Shown piece by piece: positions 1 to 7,824 of a stretch of DNA of 64,000 nucleotides. Location: assembly GCA_002030045.1 (NCBI GenBank), contig LQBI01000030.1, positions 124,001 through 188,000 of the forward strand. The letters run 5' to 3'. Source of the DNA: Candidatus Aegiribacteria sp. MLS_C. GTDB lineage: Bacteria > Fermentibacterota > Fermentibacteria > Fermentibacterales > JCC-6. Made by a program: the position numbers and the translations under genes. The notes under the pieces are model-generated. The model saw only the letters and a program-made list of their open reading frames with translations, ran no database searches and was not told where the DNA came from. Numbering within the stretch: the first letter of the stretch is position 1; each line of letters starts with the position of its first letter.

Positions 1-264
1 CATCAGATCGGAGGAGGCCCTTTTTCTTCCCACCCTGTAGGTCCTGACCATGAGTCCAACTGCTTCACGGTCAGAATAGCCCGATAGGATCATCCAGGCC
101 ATGTCCACAGCGACACTGTTGAGATGTACTATCCTGGAGGCATCCACGGTGAGCATTCCGGTCCCGGACCCGTCCGACCTGAGATGGAGCCTGTGTCCTT
201 CCCTCACGAAATGGTGTATCCCCTTCGGAGATATACCCATAGTTAGCTTTGCTTCAGGACCCAT
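1..264 (-). CDS. Radical SAM / PqqD-like peptide-modifying protein, N-terminal part (partial)
   Basis: Only the first 88 residues lie inside the window; the gene runs off the left edge. The visible part is a small alpha/beta domain containing SGTGMLTVDAS followed by VHLNSVAVDMAWMILSGY. This pattern (a G-x-G strand, then 'hLNxxAxxxaxxlL.G') resembles the PqqD-like leader-binding region in front of some radical SAM/SPASM enzymes. The CxxxCxxC cluster itself would lie outside the window, so the assignment is inference. The ATG at 264 follows a GGAGGAGGAAGG ribosome site that overlaps the Cys-Ala tail codons of the preceding gene. Only three bases separate the two genes, so they are almost certainly co-transcribed and coupled. 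An unrelated regulatory protein cannot be excluded. Confidence 0.5.
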   Translation of the reverse strand, partial: MGPEAKLTMGISPKGIHHFVREGHRLHLRSDGSGTGMLTVDASRIVHLNSVAVDMAWMILSGYSDREAVGLMVRTYRVGRKRASSDLM

Positions 265-267
265 TAC

Positions 268-1827
268 TCACCTTCCTCCTCCGGCGCAGGCACAGGCACA
301 GCCGGCGCAGGCGCAGGCGCAGGCGCAGCTGCTCCCGGAGCTTCCCCTGTACGAAGAAGAGGCGACAGGCACAGGGTTAGTGCTGGAGGTGACCGCCCTG
401 GACATTCCCGTCAGGTTCCTGACCATACTGCCGGCAGCGCTCTCCAGGAACCCGGCCACTTCCGAGCAGGCCCTCGATAGCGGAATGCCTCCCTTTCCCC
501 CGTCAGGTCCCGAAAGAAGGCCGCTCATGAACGACGGGAAGTATACCGTTCTCCCTTCGGGGAGGTCCTTCACCCTGGAATCGAAATCCTCGTCGGCAAG
601 AAGCCACTGGAACATTTCCCCCAGCCGTCTGCCTATCTTCCCGGCGGATTCGTCGGACCGGACCATTCGCCATGCGTTCCGTATGATGCTCAGGTAGTAC
701 TCACGGGTCTCCTCGAGGGAGTACCCCTCCATCTTTTCCTCCAGTTCTTCTATCATGTCCATGAAGATCTTCCTGAGCCCCGCCTCGGGCACACGACCCT
801 TCTCCGGTATTGTTTCCAGAAGGGCCTTCTCGTAGCTCCTAAGCCCCGTCACCGAGCCGGTCTTGACCAGTGTGTCGTCCTCCAGCTTCAGGGCCCCCTT
901 CTTCACCATTCCGAACACTATCATCAGGAAGACCCTGTCCAGCTTCTCCTCCAGCAGCAGGGCCGCCATGGGCGCTGGAAGTCCCCTGCGTATACTGGAA
1001 CCCTCCAGCCCTATGGTAGGCGGAAGATACTGCTCCCTCCTTCGCCTGGCCTTCATGACCGACAGGACGACGACCAGGATGATGGACGCCGATACCATGA
1101 ATATCGCGAAGAGTGCGATGATGGTGGATATGGCCGCCGGGCTCAGAAGAGGCTTCTTCGGTCTCTCACGGAGGGGACCCTCCACCAGGTCCGCCGGGAA
1201 TGAGATGCCCACACCGTACCCGGAATCCACACTCCGTTTCTCCTCCCAGACGAATATGACCCTTCCCTCTCCGTCCACGAAGGAATCGGTGAAGGGCCTG
1301 TCATGGTAGTAGACGTCCTCGGGCACGGCCCCGGGCGGAAAGACCATCTCCAGCCTGAAGTCGCTATCCCCGCTGAGCATGCCCCCGTCGAACCAGGTCG
1401 TGGAGAACTCCACCGAGGCGTACCCCTCTTTTTCCGGGTCGAGGAACACCATGGAGGGGTTTACTCCGGAACAGGTGAAAAGGCCGGAGGTTCCCTGTCT
1501 TATGGCCCTGGACCGCAGGTGCACCTCCACTCCGGTCTCGATGTACTGGGAGGGATAGATCCCCTGGAGCGGTTCCCCGTCTACGGCGGCGGTCACCGAG
1601 GACAGGAGGTAGTCGTCGGTGGGGAAGCCTATATCCACTATGTCTATGCTGCTGCGGCCGATGTCGCAGCGGAAGAATACGGCGTAGTCGATGGTCAGGC
1701 TCCTGTCGGAGTTGACCGTGACCCGGCATTCGAACTCCGGTACCGAGAAGCCGTAGTCCTGCGAGCAAGCCGGCAGGGGAAGAAGGACCGCGAGAATGGT
1801 CGTGACGAGAAAAGATACCCTCACCAT
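268..1827 (-). CDS. DUF2207-like membrane lipoprotein with C-terminal Cys-Ala repeat tail
   Basis: A 519-residue protein. Residues 1-21 form a signal sequence ending in a lipobox-like LPAC (Cys21). An extracytoplasmic beta-rich domain covers about 22-230 and a single membrane helix about 232-258, followed by a basic KARRRR stop. A cytoplasmic helical domain follows, as in DUF2207 family proteins. The last 19 residues (bases 271-327) are an alternating Cys-Ala run with seven cysteines ending in GGGR. DUF2207 relatives often end in Gly/Ser-rich tails; strict Cys-x-Cys alternation is unusual. I chose the ATG at 1827 because it follows GAGGAGG and starts the signal peptide; its upstream neighbour stops at 1821, overlapping by a few bases. 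The next gene downstream looks like a radical SAM-type maturase, which makes the tail a plausible modification substrate. The function of the main domain is unknown. Confidence 0.8.
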   Translation of the reverse strand: MVRVSFLVTTILAVLLPLPACSQDYGFSVPEFECRVTVNSDRSLTIDYAVFFRCDIGRSSIDIVDIGFPTDDYLLSSVTAAVDGEPLQGIYPSQYIETGVEVHLRSRAIRQGTSGLFTCSGVNPSMVFLDPEKEGYASVEFSTTWFDGGMLSGDSDFRLEMVFPPGAVPEDVYYHDRPFTDSFVDGEGRVIFVWEEKRSVDSGYGVGISFPADLVEGPLRERPKKPLLSPAAISTIIALFAIFMVSASIILVVVLSVMKARRRREQYLPPTIGLEGSSIRRGLPAPMAALLLEEKLDRVFLMIVFGMVKKGALKLEDDTLVKTGSVTGLRSYEKALLETIPEKGRVPEAGLRKIFMDMIEELEEKMEGYSLEETREYYLSIIRNAWRMVRSDESAGKIGRRLGEMFQWLLADEDFDSRVKDLPEGRTVYFPSFMSGLLSGPDGGKGGIPLSRACSEVAGFLESAAGSMVRNLTGMSRAVTSSTNPVPVASSSYRGSSGSSCACACACAGCACACAGGGR

Positions 1828-2156
1828 TTCGGGGCCTCCTCGATCTGGTACTCGGCGTGACAGTAGGGACAGGTGACGAAGACGGTACCCGCCCTCACCG
1901 ATATGCTTTCTGCGGAGAGTGCCCCCCCGCACTGGGTGCATTTCATGTCCTGGAGACTGACGTCCCCGGTCAGCTCCAGTTCCCGCCTCAGGACAACGTT
2001 GCGCGTTTGCGCGCTGCGGACCCCGTAAACGGTGAGGAACAGCCCGGTGACCAGGATAGCGCCGCCGGTAAACGCCCTGCCGCCTATTATGAACACCAGT
2101 CCAAGGAACACCACGATCAGACCCAGTCCCGCCAGAACCAACCTGAACGCTTTCAT
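1821..2156 (-). CDS. Two-helix membrane protein with C-terminal zinc ribbon
   Basis: A 111-residue protein. Two hydrophobic helices (about residues 3-24 and 29-46) are followed by a cytoplasmic zinc ribbon with Cys73-x2-Cys76 and Cys96-x2-Cys99. The ATG at 2156 follows GGGAGGT and opens directly into the first helix; a longer upstream reading frame has no ribosome site. The gene is first in a minus-strand operon with the DUF2207-like protein, whose start overlaps this stop. Zinc-ribbon membrane proteins of this type have no established function. Being first in the operon, it may be a partner of the Cys-tailed protein. Confidence 0.75.
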   Translation of the reverse strand: MKAFRLVLAGLGLIVVFLGLVFIIGGRAFTGGAILVTGLFLTVYGVRSAQTRNVVLRRELELTGDVSLQDMKCTQCGGALSAESISVRAGTVFVTCPYCHAEYQIEEAPKW

Positions 2157-2197
2157 GGGGACCTCCCTTTTGCGATGCCGTGTAAATAACAGGCTGC

Positions 2198-2292
2198 GTT
2201 TACCCGGACAACCACCGTTTACCCGGACAACCACAGTTTACCCGGTCAACCACCGTTTACCCGGTCAACCACCGTTTGCCCGGACGACCGCC
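2198..2292. repeat. Five tandem copies of a 19-bp repeat
   Basis: The unit GTTTACCCGGNCAACCACC occurs at 2198, 2217, 2236, 2255 and 2274 with exact 19-bp spacing. Copies 3 and 4 are identical and copy 5 is the most degenerate. The array lies between divergent genes, 42 bp upstream of the zinc-ribbon start and 120 bp before the OPT transporter. It has no spacers, so it is not CRISPR. A direct-repeat regulator-binding array (iteron-like) or a neutral minisatellite are both possible. Confidence 0.9.
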
Positions 2293-2321
2293 GGGGTCCC
2301 GGTGAACGCCGGGAGTTCCCG

Positions 2322-2349
2322 TTGACGGGGATATATCCTTCGGAATATT
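2322..2349 (+). promoter_or_regulatory. Possible promoter for the OPT transporter
   Basis: TTGACG at 2322-2327 and AATATT at 2344-2349 are separated by 16 bases, 64 bp upstream of the transporter start and just downstream of the 19-bp repeat array. The match is visual only. Confidence 0.4.
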
Positions 2350-2412
2350 CTCCCAGTGCCTGCGCGGGAGGGAATCCGCAGCACTCTTCGTAGACCGGAC
2401 AGGGAGGGAAGA

Positions 2413-4347
2413 ATGGAAACCGATAAGGGACTGTCGCCCCTGGCTTACGAGTCATCCGACGGTGAGGATTATCCTCCCTACGTTCCGGATTCATCCGGGA
2501 TGGCGGAATTCTCACTGAAAGCAGTGGTACTCGGTATCCTGCTGGCGGTGGTGCTCGGTGCCGCCAACGCATATCTGGGTCTCAGGGTTGGAATGACCGT
2601 ATCGGCATCCATACCCGCTGCGGTGGTTTCCATGGGCATTCTCAGAGGGATCCTGGGAAGGGGAACCATACTGGAGAACAACATCGTCCAGACAGTCGGC
2701 TCTGCTGGAGAGTCGGTGGCGGCCGGGGTCATCTTCACCATACCCGCGCTCTACCTGCTGGACATGGCTCCCAGAACGGTGATGGTGACACTGCTGGCCG
2801 GCATCGGCGGTATCCTGGGGCTGCTCATGATGATTCCCCTTCGAAGGGCGCTGGTGGTGAAGGAGCACGGGAAACTCCCCTACCCGGAGGGGACGGCATG
2901 CGCCGAAGTGCTTGTCGCCGGAGATTCCGGCGGAGGCTCGGCAAGGCTCCTCTTCGCGTCCATGGGGGTCGGAGGTCTCTACAGGGCCCTGCAGAAGGGC
3001 CTGGGACTCTTCCCGGAGAGCGTGGAATACGCGATCCGCGGTTTTCCCGGTTCGATGATAGGAGCGGACGTGCTGCCCTCGCTTCTGGGAGTGGGATTCA
3101 TCGTCGGCGTCAGGATAGCATCGGTGATGCTTCTGGGCAGCATAGTCTCTTGGCTCTGCCTGATGCCACTGATAAAGTTCTTCGGGAGCGGGAATACGGC
3201 CGCCATCTTTCCCTCGGGTATCCCGATAGCCGAAATGGGTCCCTGGGACCTCTGGGACGGCTATATAAGGTACATCGGTGCCGGAGCCGTGGTATTCGGC
3301 GGACTGTGCGGTTTCATCGAGTCCATCCCCACCATTGCAGGCAGCTTGAGAAGGGTAATCTCCAATTTCAGCGCCAGAAGCGTCGGCATACAGGTTCGCA
3401 CGCAGCAGGACCTGCCTGGAGCAGTCGTGATCATCGGCTCGCTGCTCATGGCCCTGGCCATTCTCTTCATTCTTCCCATAGAGAGTACCGCGGTCCGTAT
3501 CATCGCCTCGGCGGCGGTGGTCCTGTTCAGTTTCTTCTTCGTGACCGTGGCCAGCAGGATAGTCGGACTGGTAGGCAGTTCCAACAGCCCGGTCTCGGGC
3601 ATGACCATCGCCACACTGCTTCTTACCGCCGTGATCGTCAGGCTGGCTGGCATCGGGGGATCCTCCGGCATGACGGCCAGCATAGCGGCCGGAGCCATCG
3701 TCTGCATAGCGCTGGCTACCGCAGGTGACATTTCGCAGGACCTGAAGACCGGGTTCCTCGTGGGAGCGACGCCCCGATACCAGCAGGTCGCCGAGATGGT
3801 GGGAGTTCTGGCAACGGCTCTTTTCATAGGTTTTCTGCTCAGTATGCTGAATACCACCTACGGTTACGGCACGCAGGAACTTCCGGCTCCACAGGCCACC
3901 CTGATGTCCATGGTGGTGAGGGGTATCTTCGACGGCAATCTCCCCTGGCACCTTCTTCTCATGGGAGCCGCGCTGGGCCTTGGCATAAGGCTGATCGGTC
4001 TTCCCGTCCTTGCCTTCGGAGTCGGGCTCTACCTCCCGATACACCTGAACGCGGCAATATTCCTGGGCGGCATGGTCAGGTACATCGTGGACCGGAGGCA
4101 TCCGAAGGGTTCACCGGGGCATCGCAGGGTCATGGAGAGGGGAATGCTGGCCGGATCGGGACTGGTGGCAGGAGGGGCCCTTGTAGCGCTGCTGGTTGCT
4201 GTGCTCACCTACTTCCGGCTTGACGGGGCAATTCGCATCGGAGGACCCCTGTCGGGAAGCTCTCCCTTCGGTCTGCTGATGTTCCTGGCCCTGGCGGCCT
4301 ACCTGATGGCAACCGTGCTTCGAAGGTCCGGCGGGGGCGACCATTAG
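2413..4347 (+). CDS. OPT family oligopeptide transporter
   Basis: A 644-residue, highly hydrophobic protein with about 14-16 membrane helices, the length and pattern of the prokaryotic OPT family. Hallmarks visible are NIVQTVGSAGES near residue 95 and GKLPYPEGTACAEVL near residue 155. OPT proteins import small peptides (or metal chelates in some lineages) across the inner membrane using the proton gradient. The ATG at 2413 follows GGGAGGG; an upstream in-frame ATG gives a hydrophilic extension without a ribosome site. It stands alone, with the 19-bp repeats upstream and no peptidase immediately beside it, so the substrate is not indicated by context. Confidence 0.93.
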   Translation: METDKGLSPLAYESSDGEDYPPYVPDSSGMAEFSLKAVVLGILLAVVLGAANAYLGLRVGMTVSASIPAAVVSMGILRGILGRGTILENNIVQTVGSAGESVAAGVIFTIPALYLLDMAPRTVMVTLLAGIGGILGLLMMIPLRRALVVKEHGKLPYPEGTACAEVLVAGDSGGGSARLLFASMGVGGLYRALQKGLGLFPESVEYAIRGFPGSMIGADVLPSLLGVGFIVGVRIASVMLLGSIVSWLCLMPLIKFFGSGNTAAIFPSGIPIAEMGPWDLWDGYIRYIGAGAVVFGGLCGFIESIPTIAGSLRRVISNFSARSVGIQVRTQQDLPGAVVIIGSLLMALAILFILPIESTAVRIIASAAVVLFSFFFVTVASRIVGLVGSSNSPVSGMTIATLLLTAVIVRLAGIGGSSGMTASIAAGAIVCIALATAGDISQDLKTGFLVGATPRYQQVAEMVGVLATALFIGFLLSMLNTTYGYGTQELPAPQATLMSMVVRGIFDGNLPWHLLLMGAALGLGIRLIGLPVLAFGVGLYLPIHLNAAIFLGGMVRYIVDRRHPKGSPGHRRVMERGMLAGSGLVAGGALVALLVAVLTYFRLDGAIRIGGPLSGSSPFGLLMFLALAAYLMATVLRRSGGGDH

Positions 4348-4513
4348 AAGCAGCGGAATCCCTTCCGGACCGTTACGGAGGGATGTACTTATCACAGGCC
4401 GCTATCGTCGGATGCGATGATGTCCTTGTTTGCCTCCAGCCGTGTTCACCTGACTTCGATGAACGGATTTGCGATGATGTCCTCCTCGGGGTACGGTAAG
4501 GAGGAGGGTCCGG

Positions 4514-5224
4514 ATGAAGGCACAGCTCTTTTCACTTTCGGTATTGCTCATGCTCCTGGTCGCATTCGTCCCTTTCCCTGAGACAGGTACCTTCACGGGA
4601 CCTCATCAGGGTAGTGGCGCGGTCGGCGATTACCTTCACGAAGCCGTCCGATCGGCTCTGGAGGACCGGGGTCCACCGGATGCTTCCTCCTGCCGCGCAC
4701 ACTGTCGAGATAAGCTTACGCAGGCTTTGCTTCTAACGGCCGAGACCGGAATTGCACGTTCATCGGAGCTTCGAGAGTCCGTGAACCGTGAAGCCGGGGG
4801 TGAAGTCCCTCTCGCCGCTGCCCGCGGGTCGGGTCTCCAGGGCTCCCTGTACGTCCGTTCCGCTCAGGCGGTCTTCGCGAGGAAGGAACAGGCCGATGAT
4901 TCAGGGATGGACACCGGTAGTCGCTTGGCTTCCGGCGACATGGGTTATGACGTTATCCGAAGGGTGCTGCACACATCATGCAGGGTCAGGCAGGTCAAGC
5001 GTTCCCGGTTTTTTTCGGGGACTCCCGGAGACTTTTTGGAGGAAACCCTTGCGCCCGGACCCGACCGGGGGTTCCAGAGCGGACAGGGTGCGTCGCCTGA
5101 TCTGAGGACTCCCGGGCGGGCATACCGGGAACGGTTACCCGGCCGATCCGTGTTCGTCTCCGTTCCTGATCCCCACTCGACGACCCGGAACATACCCGGG
5201 CACTTCGGCAGGAATTCCGCCTGA
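4514..5224 (+). CDS. Hypothetical secreted protein, possibly decayed
   Basis: A 236-residue reading frame with a strong AAGGAGGAGGG ribosome site and a clear signal peptide (about residues 1-22, hydrophobic SVLLMLLVAFV). After the signal the sequence has no recognisable domain. It is unusually rich in Arg, Gly and Ser and uses CGA/CGG/CCG codons more than neighbouring genes, which favour AGG. The likely explanations are a fast-evolving exported protein or a gene that lost its original frame early on. I could not recover a better continuation in the other frames. It stands alone, with about 270 bp without a gene behind it. Confidence 0.45.
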   Translation: MKAQLFSLSVLLMLLVAFVPFPETGTFTGPHQGSGAVGDYLHEAVRSALEDRGPPDASSCRAHCRDKLTQALLLTAETGIARSSELRESVNREAGGEVPLAAARGSGLQGSLYVRSAQAVFARKEQADDSGMDTGSRLASGDMGYDVIRRVLHTSCRVRQVKRSRFFSGTPGDFLEETLAPGPDRGFQSGQGASPDLRTPGRAYRERLPGRSVFVSVPDPHSTTRNIPGHFGRNSA

Positions 5225-5498
5225 CCTTCCGCGCACGATTCGTGAGGAACGGCATCGGGACATGAGTGGATTCCGACGATGGTTCCATGGCTGCGACCTG
5301 CTCACCCGTCATCAGTGTACTTAACCGGAAGGGTCGAGTATCTGCCCGCTATCTGATACCGAGGCAGTAATGCAGGATGGAATGAGCCGGCCGGGTACGG
5401 CTTTCCGGAGCAGCGGAGTGGGCGCGAAGTCAGGGAAGGGTATATTTCCACGTCAGAAGCCCGGATGAAGGGTGTTCAAGGGGAAGGACGGTCCTGAG

Positions 5499-7208
5499 AT
5501 GCGTGGAAGGCCTGTTACTGTCATCCTGTTCCTGTCAGCAGTGGTCCTGAACTATCGGGCCCCGGGGTTCACTCTGGAAATACTTCACATCAACGACACG
5601 CACTCAAACCTCCTTGCATCACCGCTCGGCATCGTCCCGGCGGACGGGGGGGAAGAGATCTCGATAATGGCGGGTTCAGCCGCCCGGGCCTCCTCGATGG
5701 TGGGGGCGGCCAGGGAGTCAGGCGGCGATCTCCTTTTCCTGCACGCGGGAGACCTGGTTCAGGGAACCCTCTTCTATACGGTATACGGGGGCGCGGCGGA
5801 CGCCGACGTCTACAACCTGATGAGACCCGACGCCATGGTTCCCGGGAACCACGAGTTCGACAGGGGAAGCGAAGGTCTCTCCTACCTGCTTGAACAGGTC
5901 AGGTTCCCCGTCGTATGCGCCAATCTAGACCTTTCCGGCGATTCGCTCCTCAGCGGGATGATACCATCCTGCACCGTGATCGAGAGGTCAGGCGAGCGTA
6001 TCGCGGTCATCGGCCTGATCACCGAGGAACTCCCGGAGATATCCAGTCCCTCCCCCGAGACCCTGGTCCTTCCGGTGGCTGAGACGGCGCAGCGGAAGAT
6101 CGACAGCCTGGTTACGCTGGGGATAGACAAGGTGATACTGCTGACCCACATAGGTTACGATAACGACCTTCAGCTGGCTTCCCGTCTGCGGGGGGCGGAC
6201 CTGATAGTCGGAGGCCATTCACATACCCTGCTGGGGGATTTCGCGCCCCTGGGTCTCGACCCGGCCGGCGATTACCCCACTGTAGTGTCCGATCTGAACG
6301 GCGACACCGTCCTGGTGGTCCAGGCATGGAGATACGGTCAGGTCCTGGGAAGGCTTACGGTTGAGTTCGACGATACCGGCAGGGTGACATCCTGGTCGGG
6401 GAGCCCCGTCATCCTCACGGGCGGACCCTTCGTCACCGGGTCCGGGGACAGCCTGTCCTCGGAACGTCTGGAGGAGGTCCTTTCGGGACTGACATCGGAC
6501 ACCCTGGTGGCGATGCCTCCCGAGGACCGCCTGGTGGCGGGGACCGTTGAAGCCTATCTGGAAGCCATAGAGGAAATGCAGTCCGAGTCGGTGGCAGTGG
6601 CGGCGGTGGACCTGCCTCATGTCAGGGTTCCCGGGGAGGACCTTCCCGAAGGGAGCCTGATAGCTCCCATAGTATGCGATGCCCTTCTATGGAAGGTCAG
6701 GGAAGTGGGCACCGGCGCGGACATCGCCCTGCAGAACGCCGGCGGTGTGAGAATAGACTTCCCGCGGGGCACGGTGACCCTGGGCGATGTGTACAGGCTG
6801 CTGCCCTTCGGGAATACACTCGCAGTCCTGGACCTGACCGGTGACGAGGTCCGGAGGATGATTGAGAACGCCCTTTCCGACATATTCGATCGAGGCTGTT
6901 CGGACGGGGCGTTCCCCTACGTTTCCGGAATGTCCTACAGGGCTTCCATGAACGCCCCTGAAGGTACGCGGATTAGCTGGATAGGTGTATCGGGGTCGGA
7001 TGGCGTGTACACGGAGATGGATCCCGGCACCACGTACAGACTGGTGACCAACGCTTTCGTGGCGGGTGGAGGCGACGGCTATACGATGCTGAAGGGCAGG
7101 CCTTTCACGGATACCGGGTTCACGGATTCGGAGGTGTTCCTCGAGTACATCCGCTCCCTGGGTACCGTGGAGCCCGTGCCGCAGAGGGTTTTCCTGCAGC
7201 TGGACTGA
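5499..7208 (+). CDS. UshA-type 5'-nucleotidase / 2',3'-cyclic phosphodiesterase, exported
   Basis: A 569-residue exported metallophosphoesterase that releases phosphate from nucleotides outside the cytoplasm. A signal peptide covers about 1-25. The two-metal site motifs follow in order: INDTH (Asp33, His35), HAGDLVQGT, PGNHEFDRG, LTHIGYDND and VGGHSHT. The C-terminal 5'-nucleotidase domain (about 320-530) has NAGGVRIDFPRG and LPFGNTLAVLDL, which shape the nucleobase pocket. The ATG at 5499 starts the signal peptide after AAGGA; a GTG at 5472 would add nine polar residues. A TATATT box lies at 5441. It probably works in nucleotide scavenging. Confidence 0.92.
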   Translation: MRGRPVTVILFLSAVVLNYRAPGFTLEILHINDTHSNLLASPLGIVPADGGEEISIMAGSAARASSMVGAARESGGDLLFLHAGDLVQGTLFYTVYGGAADADVYNLMRPDAMVPGNHEFDRGSEGLSYLLEQVRFPVVCANLDLSGDSLLSGMIPSCTVIERSGERIAVIGLITEELPEISSPSPETLVLPVAETAQRKIDSLVTLGIDKVILLTHIGYDNDLQLASRLRGADLIVGGHSHTLLGDFAPLGLDPAGDYPTVVSDLNGDTVLVVQAWRYGQVLGRLTVEFDDTGRVTSWSGSPVILTGGPFVTGSGDSLSSERLEEVLSGLTSDTLVAMPPEDRLVAGTVEAYLEAIEEMQSESVAVAAVDLPHVRVPGEDLPEGSLIAPIVCDALLWKVREVGTGADIALQNAGGVRIDFPRGTVTLGDVYRLLPFGNTLAVLDLTGDEVRRMIENALSDIFDRGCSDGAFPYVSGMSYRASMNAPEGTRISWIGVSGSDGVYTEMDPGTTYRLVTNAFVAGGGDGYTMLKGRPFTDTGFTDSEVFLEYIRSLGTVEPVPQRVFLQLD

Positions 7209-7253
7209 GATCTGGAGTGCGGCGGCGGTCCGCGTTCCGAGAGGAGGGTTCGT

Positions 7254-7823
7254 ATGCGAATACCACGGTTCTTACTTCCGGCGATGCTGCTGGCGGCCGT
7301 CCCGGCGGCGGCCGACCAGGAAGCGGCGAACATGCCGGTGGTCCGGTCTTCCGAACATGGAAGGGTGTACGCACGGAGCATTCCCTTCGGGAGCTACGGG
7401 ACCGAAGGTATCACCAGGGTCTACTCAGTGGGGGAGGAAGTGGACACACTGATTGGGGAATACGACTGGTACGCCGATGATATCTACCTTGGCGGTTCGG
7501 AAGACGCCACCCTTGTGAGGTTCGGTCCCTGGCACCAGGGCAGCGAGCCCCGGGAGGAAGATTTGGCCCTGGGAATCTACAGGGACGGCATCACGGTGGC
7601 GGAGTACTCGACACTGGACCTGTACGGGATGGACAGCGGAATACTCCCCAGCGTCTCCCATTACATGGTATTCAATGACAGGCCCGGATTCAGCTGGTTC
7701 GATGAATACGGCTGGGTGTTCCAGGTCGAGGGGGTCAGCGGCAGAGTCTTCACCTTTGAACTCGAAACCGGTGAAGTGACGGATATGTCTGACCATGCGG
7801 GTCCCTCGGGGCCATCCCGCTGA
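7254..7823 (+). CDS. Hypothetical secreted protein
   Basis: A 189-residue protein with a signal peptide (about 1-20, ending AAAADQ) and a strong GAGAGGAGGG ribosome site. The mature part is acidic and rich in Tyr, Trp and Gly, suggesting a beta-sandwich; I recognise no family. It ends one base before the start of the secreted C10 peptidase gene. The two are probably co-expressed, and it could be a partner, propeptide-like inhibitor or substrate of that peptidase, but nothing in the sequence proves it. Confidence 0.7.
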   Translation: MRIPRFLLPAMLLAAVPAAADQEAANMPVVRSSEHGRVYARSIPFGSYGTEGITRVYSVGEEVDTLIGEYDWYADDIYLGGSEDATLVRFGPWHQGSEPREEDLALGIYRDGITVAEYSTLDLYGMDSGILPSVSHYMVFNDRPGFSWFDEYGWVFQVEGVSGRVFTFELETGEVTDMSDHAGPSGPSR

Positions 7824-7824
7824 C

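Noticed and set aside
2512-4101. Long minus-strand open frame opposite the OPT transporter
   Set aside because: It has no ribosome site or family resemblance and its composition is that of an antisense shadow.
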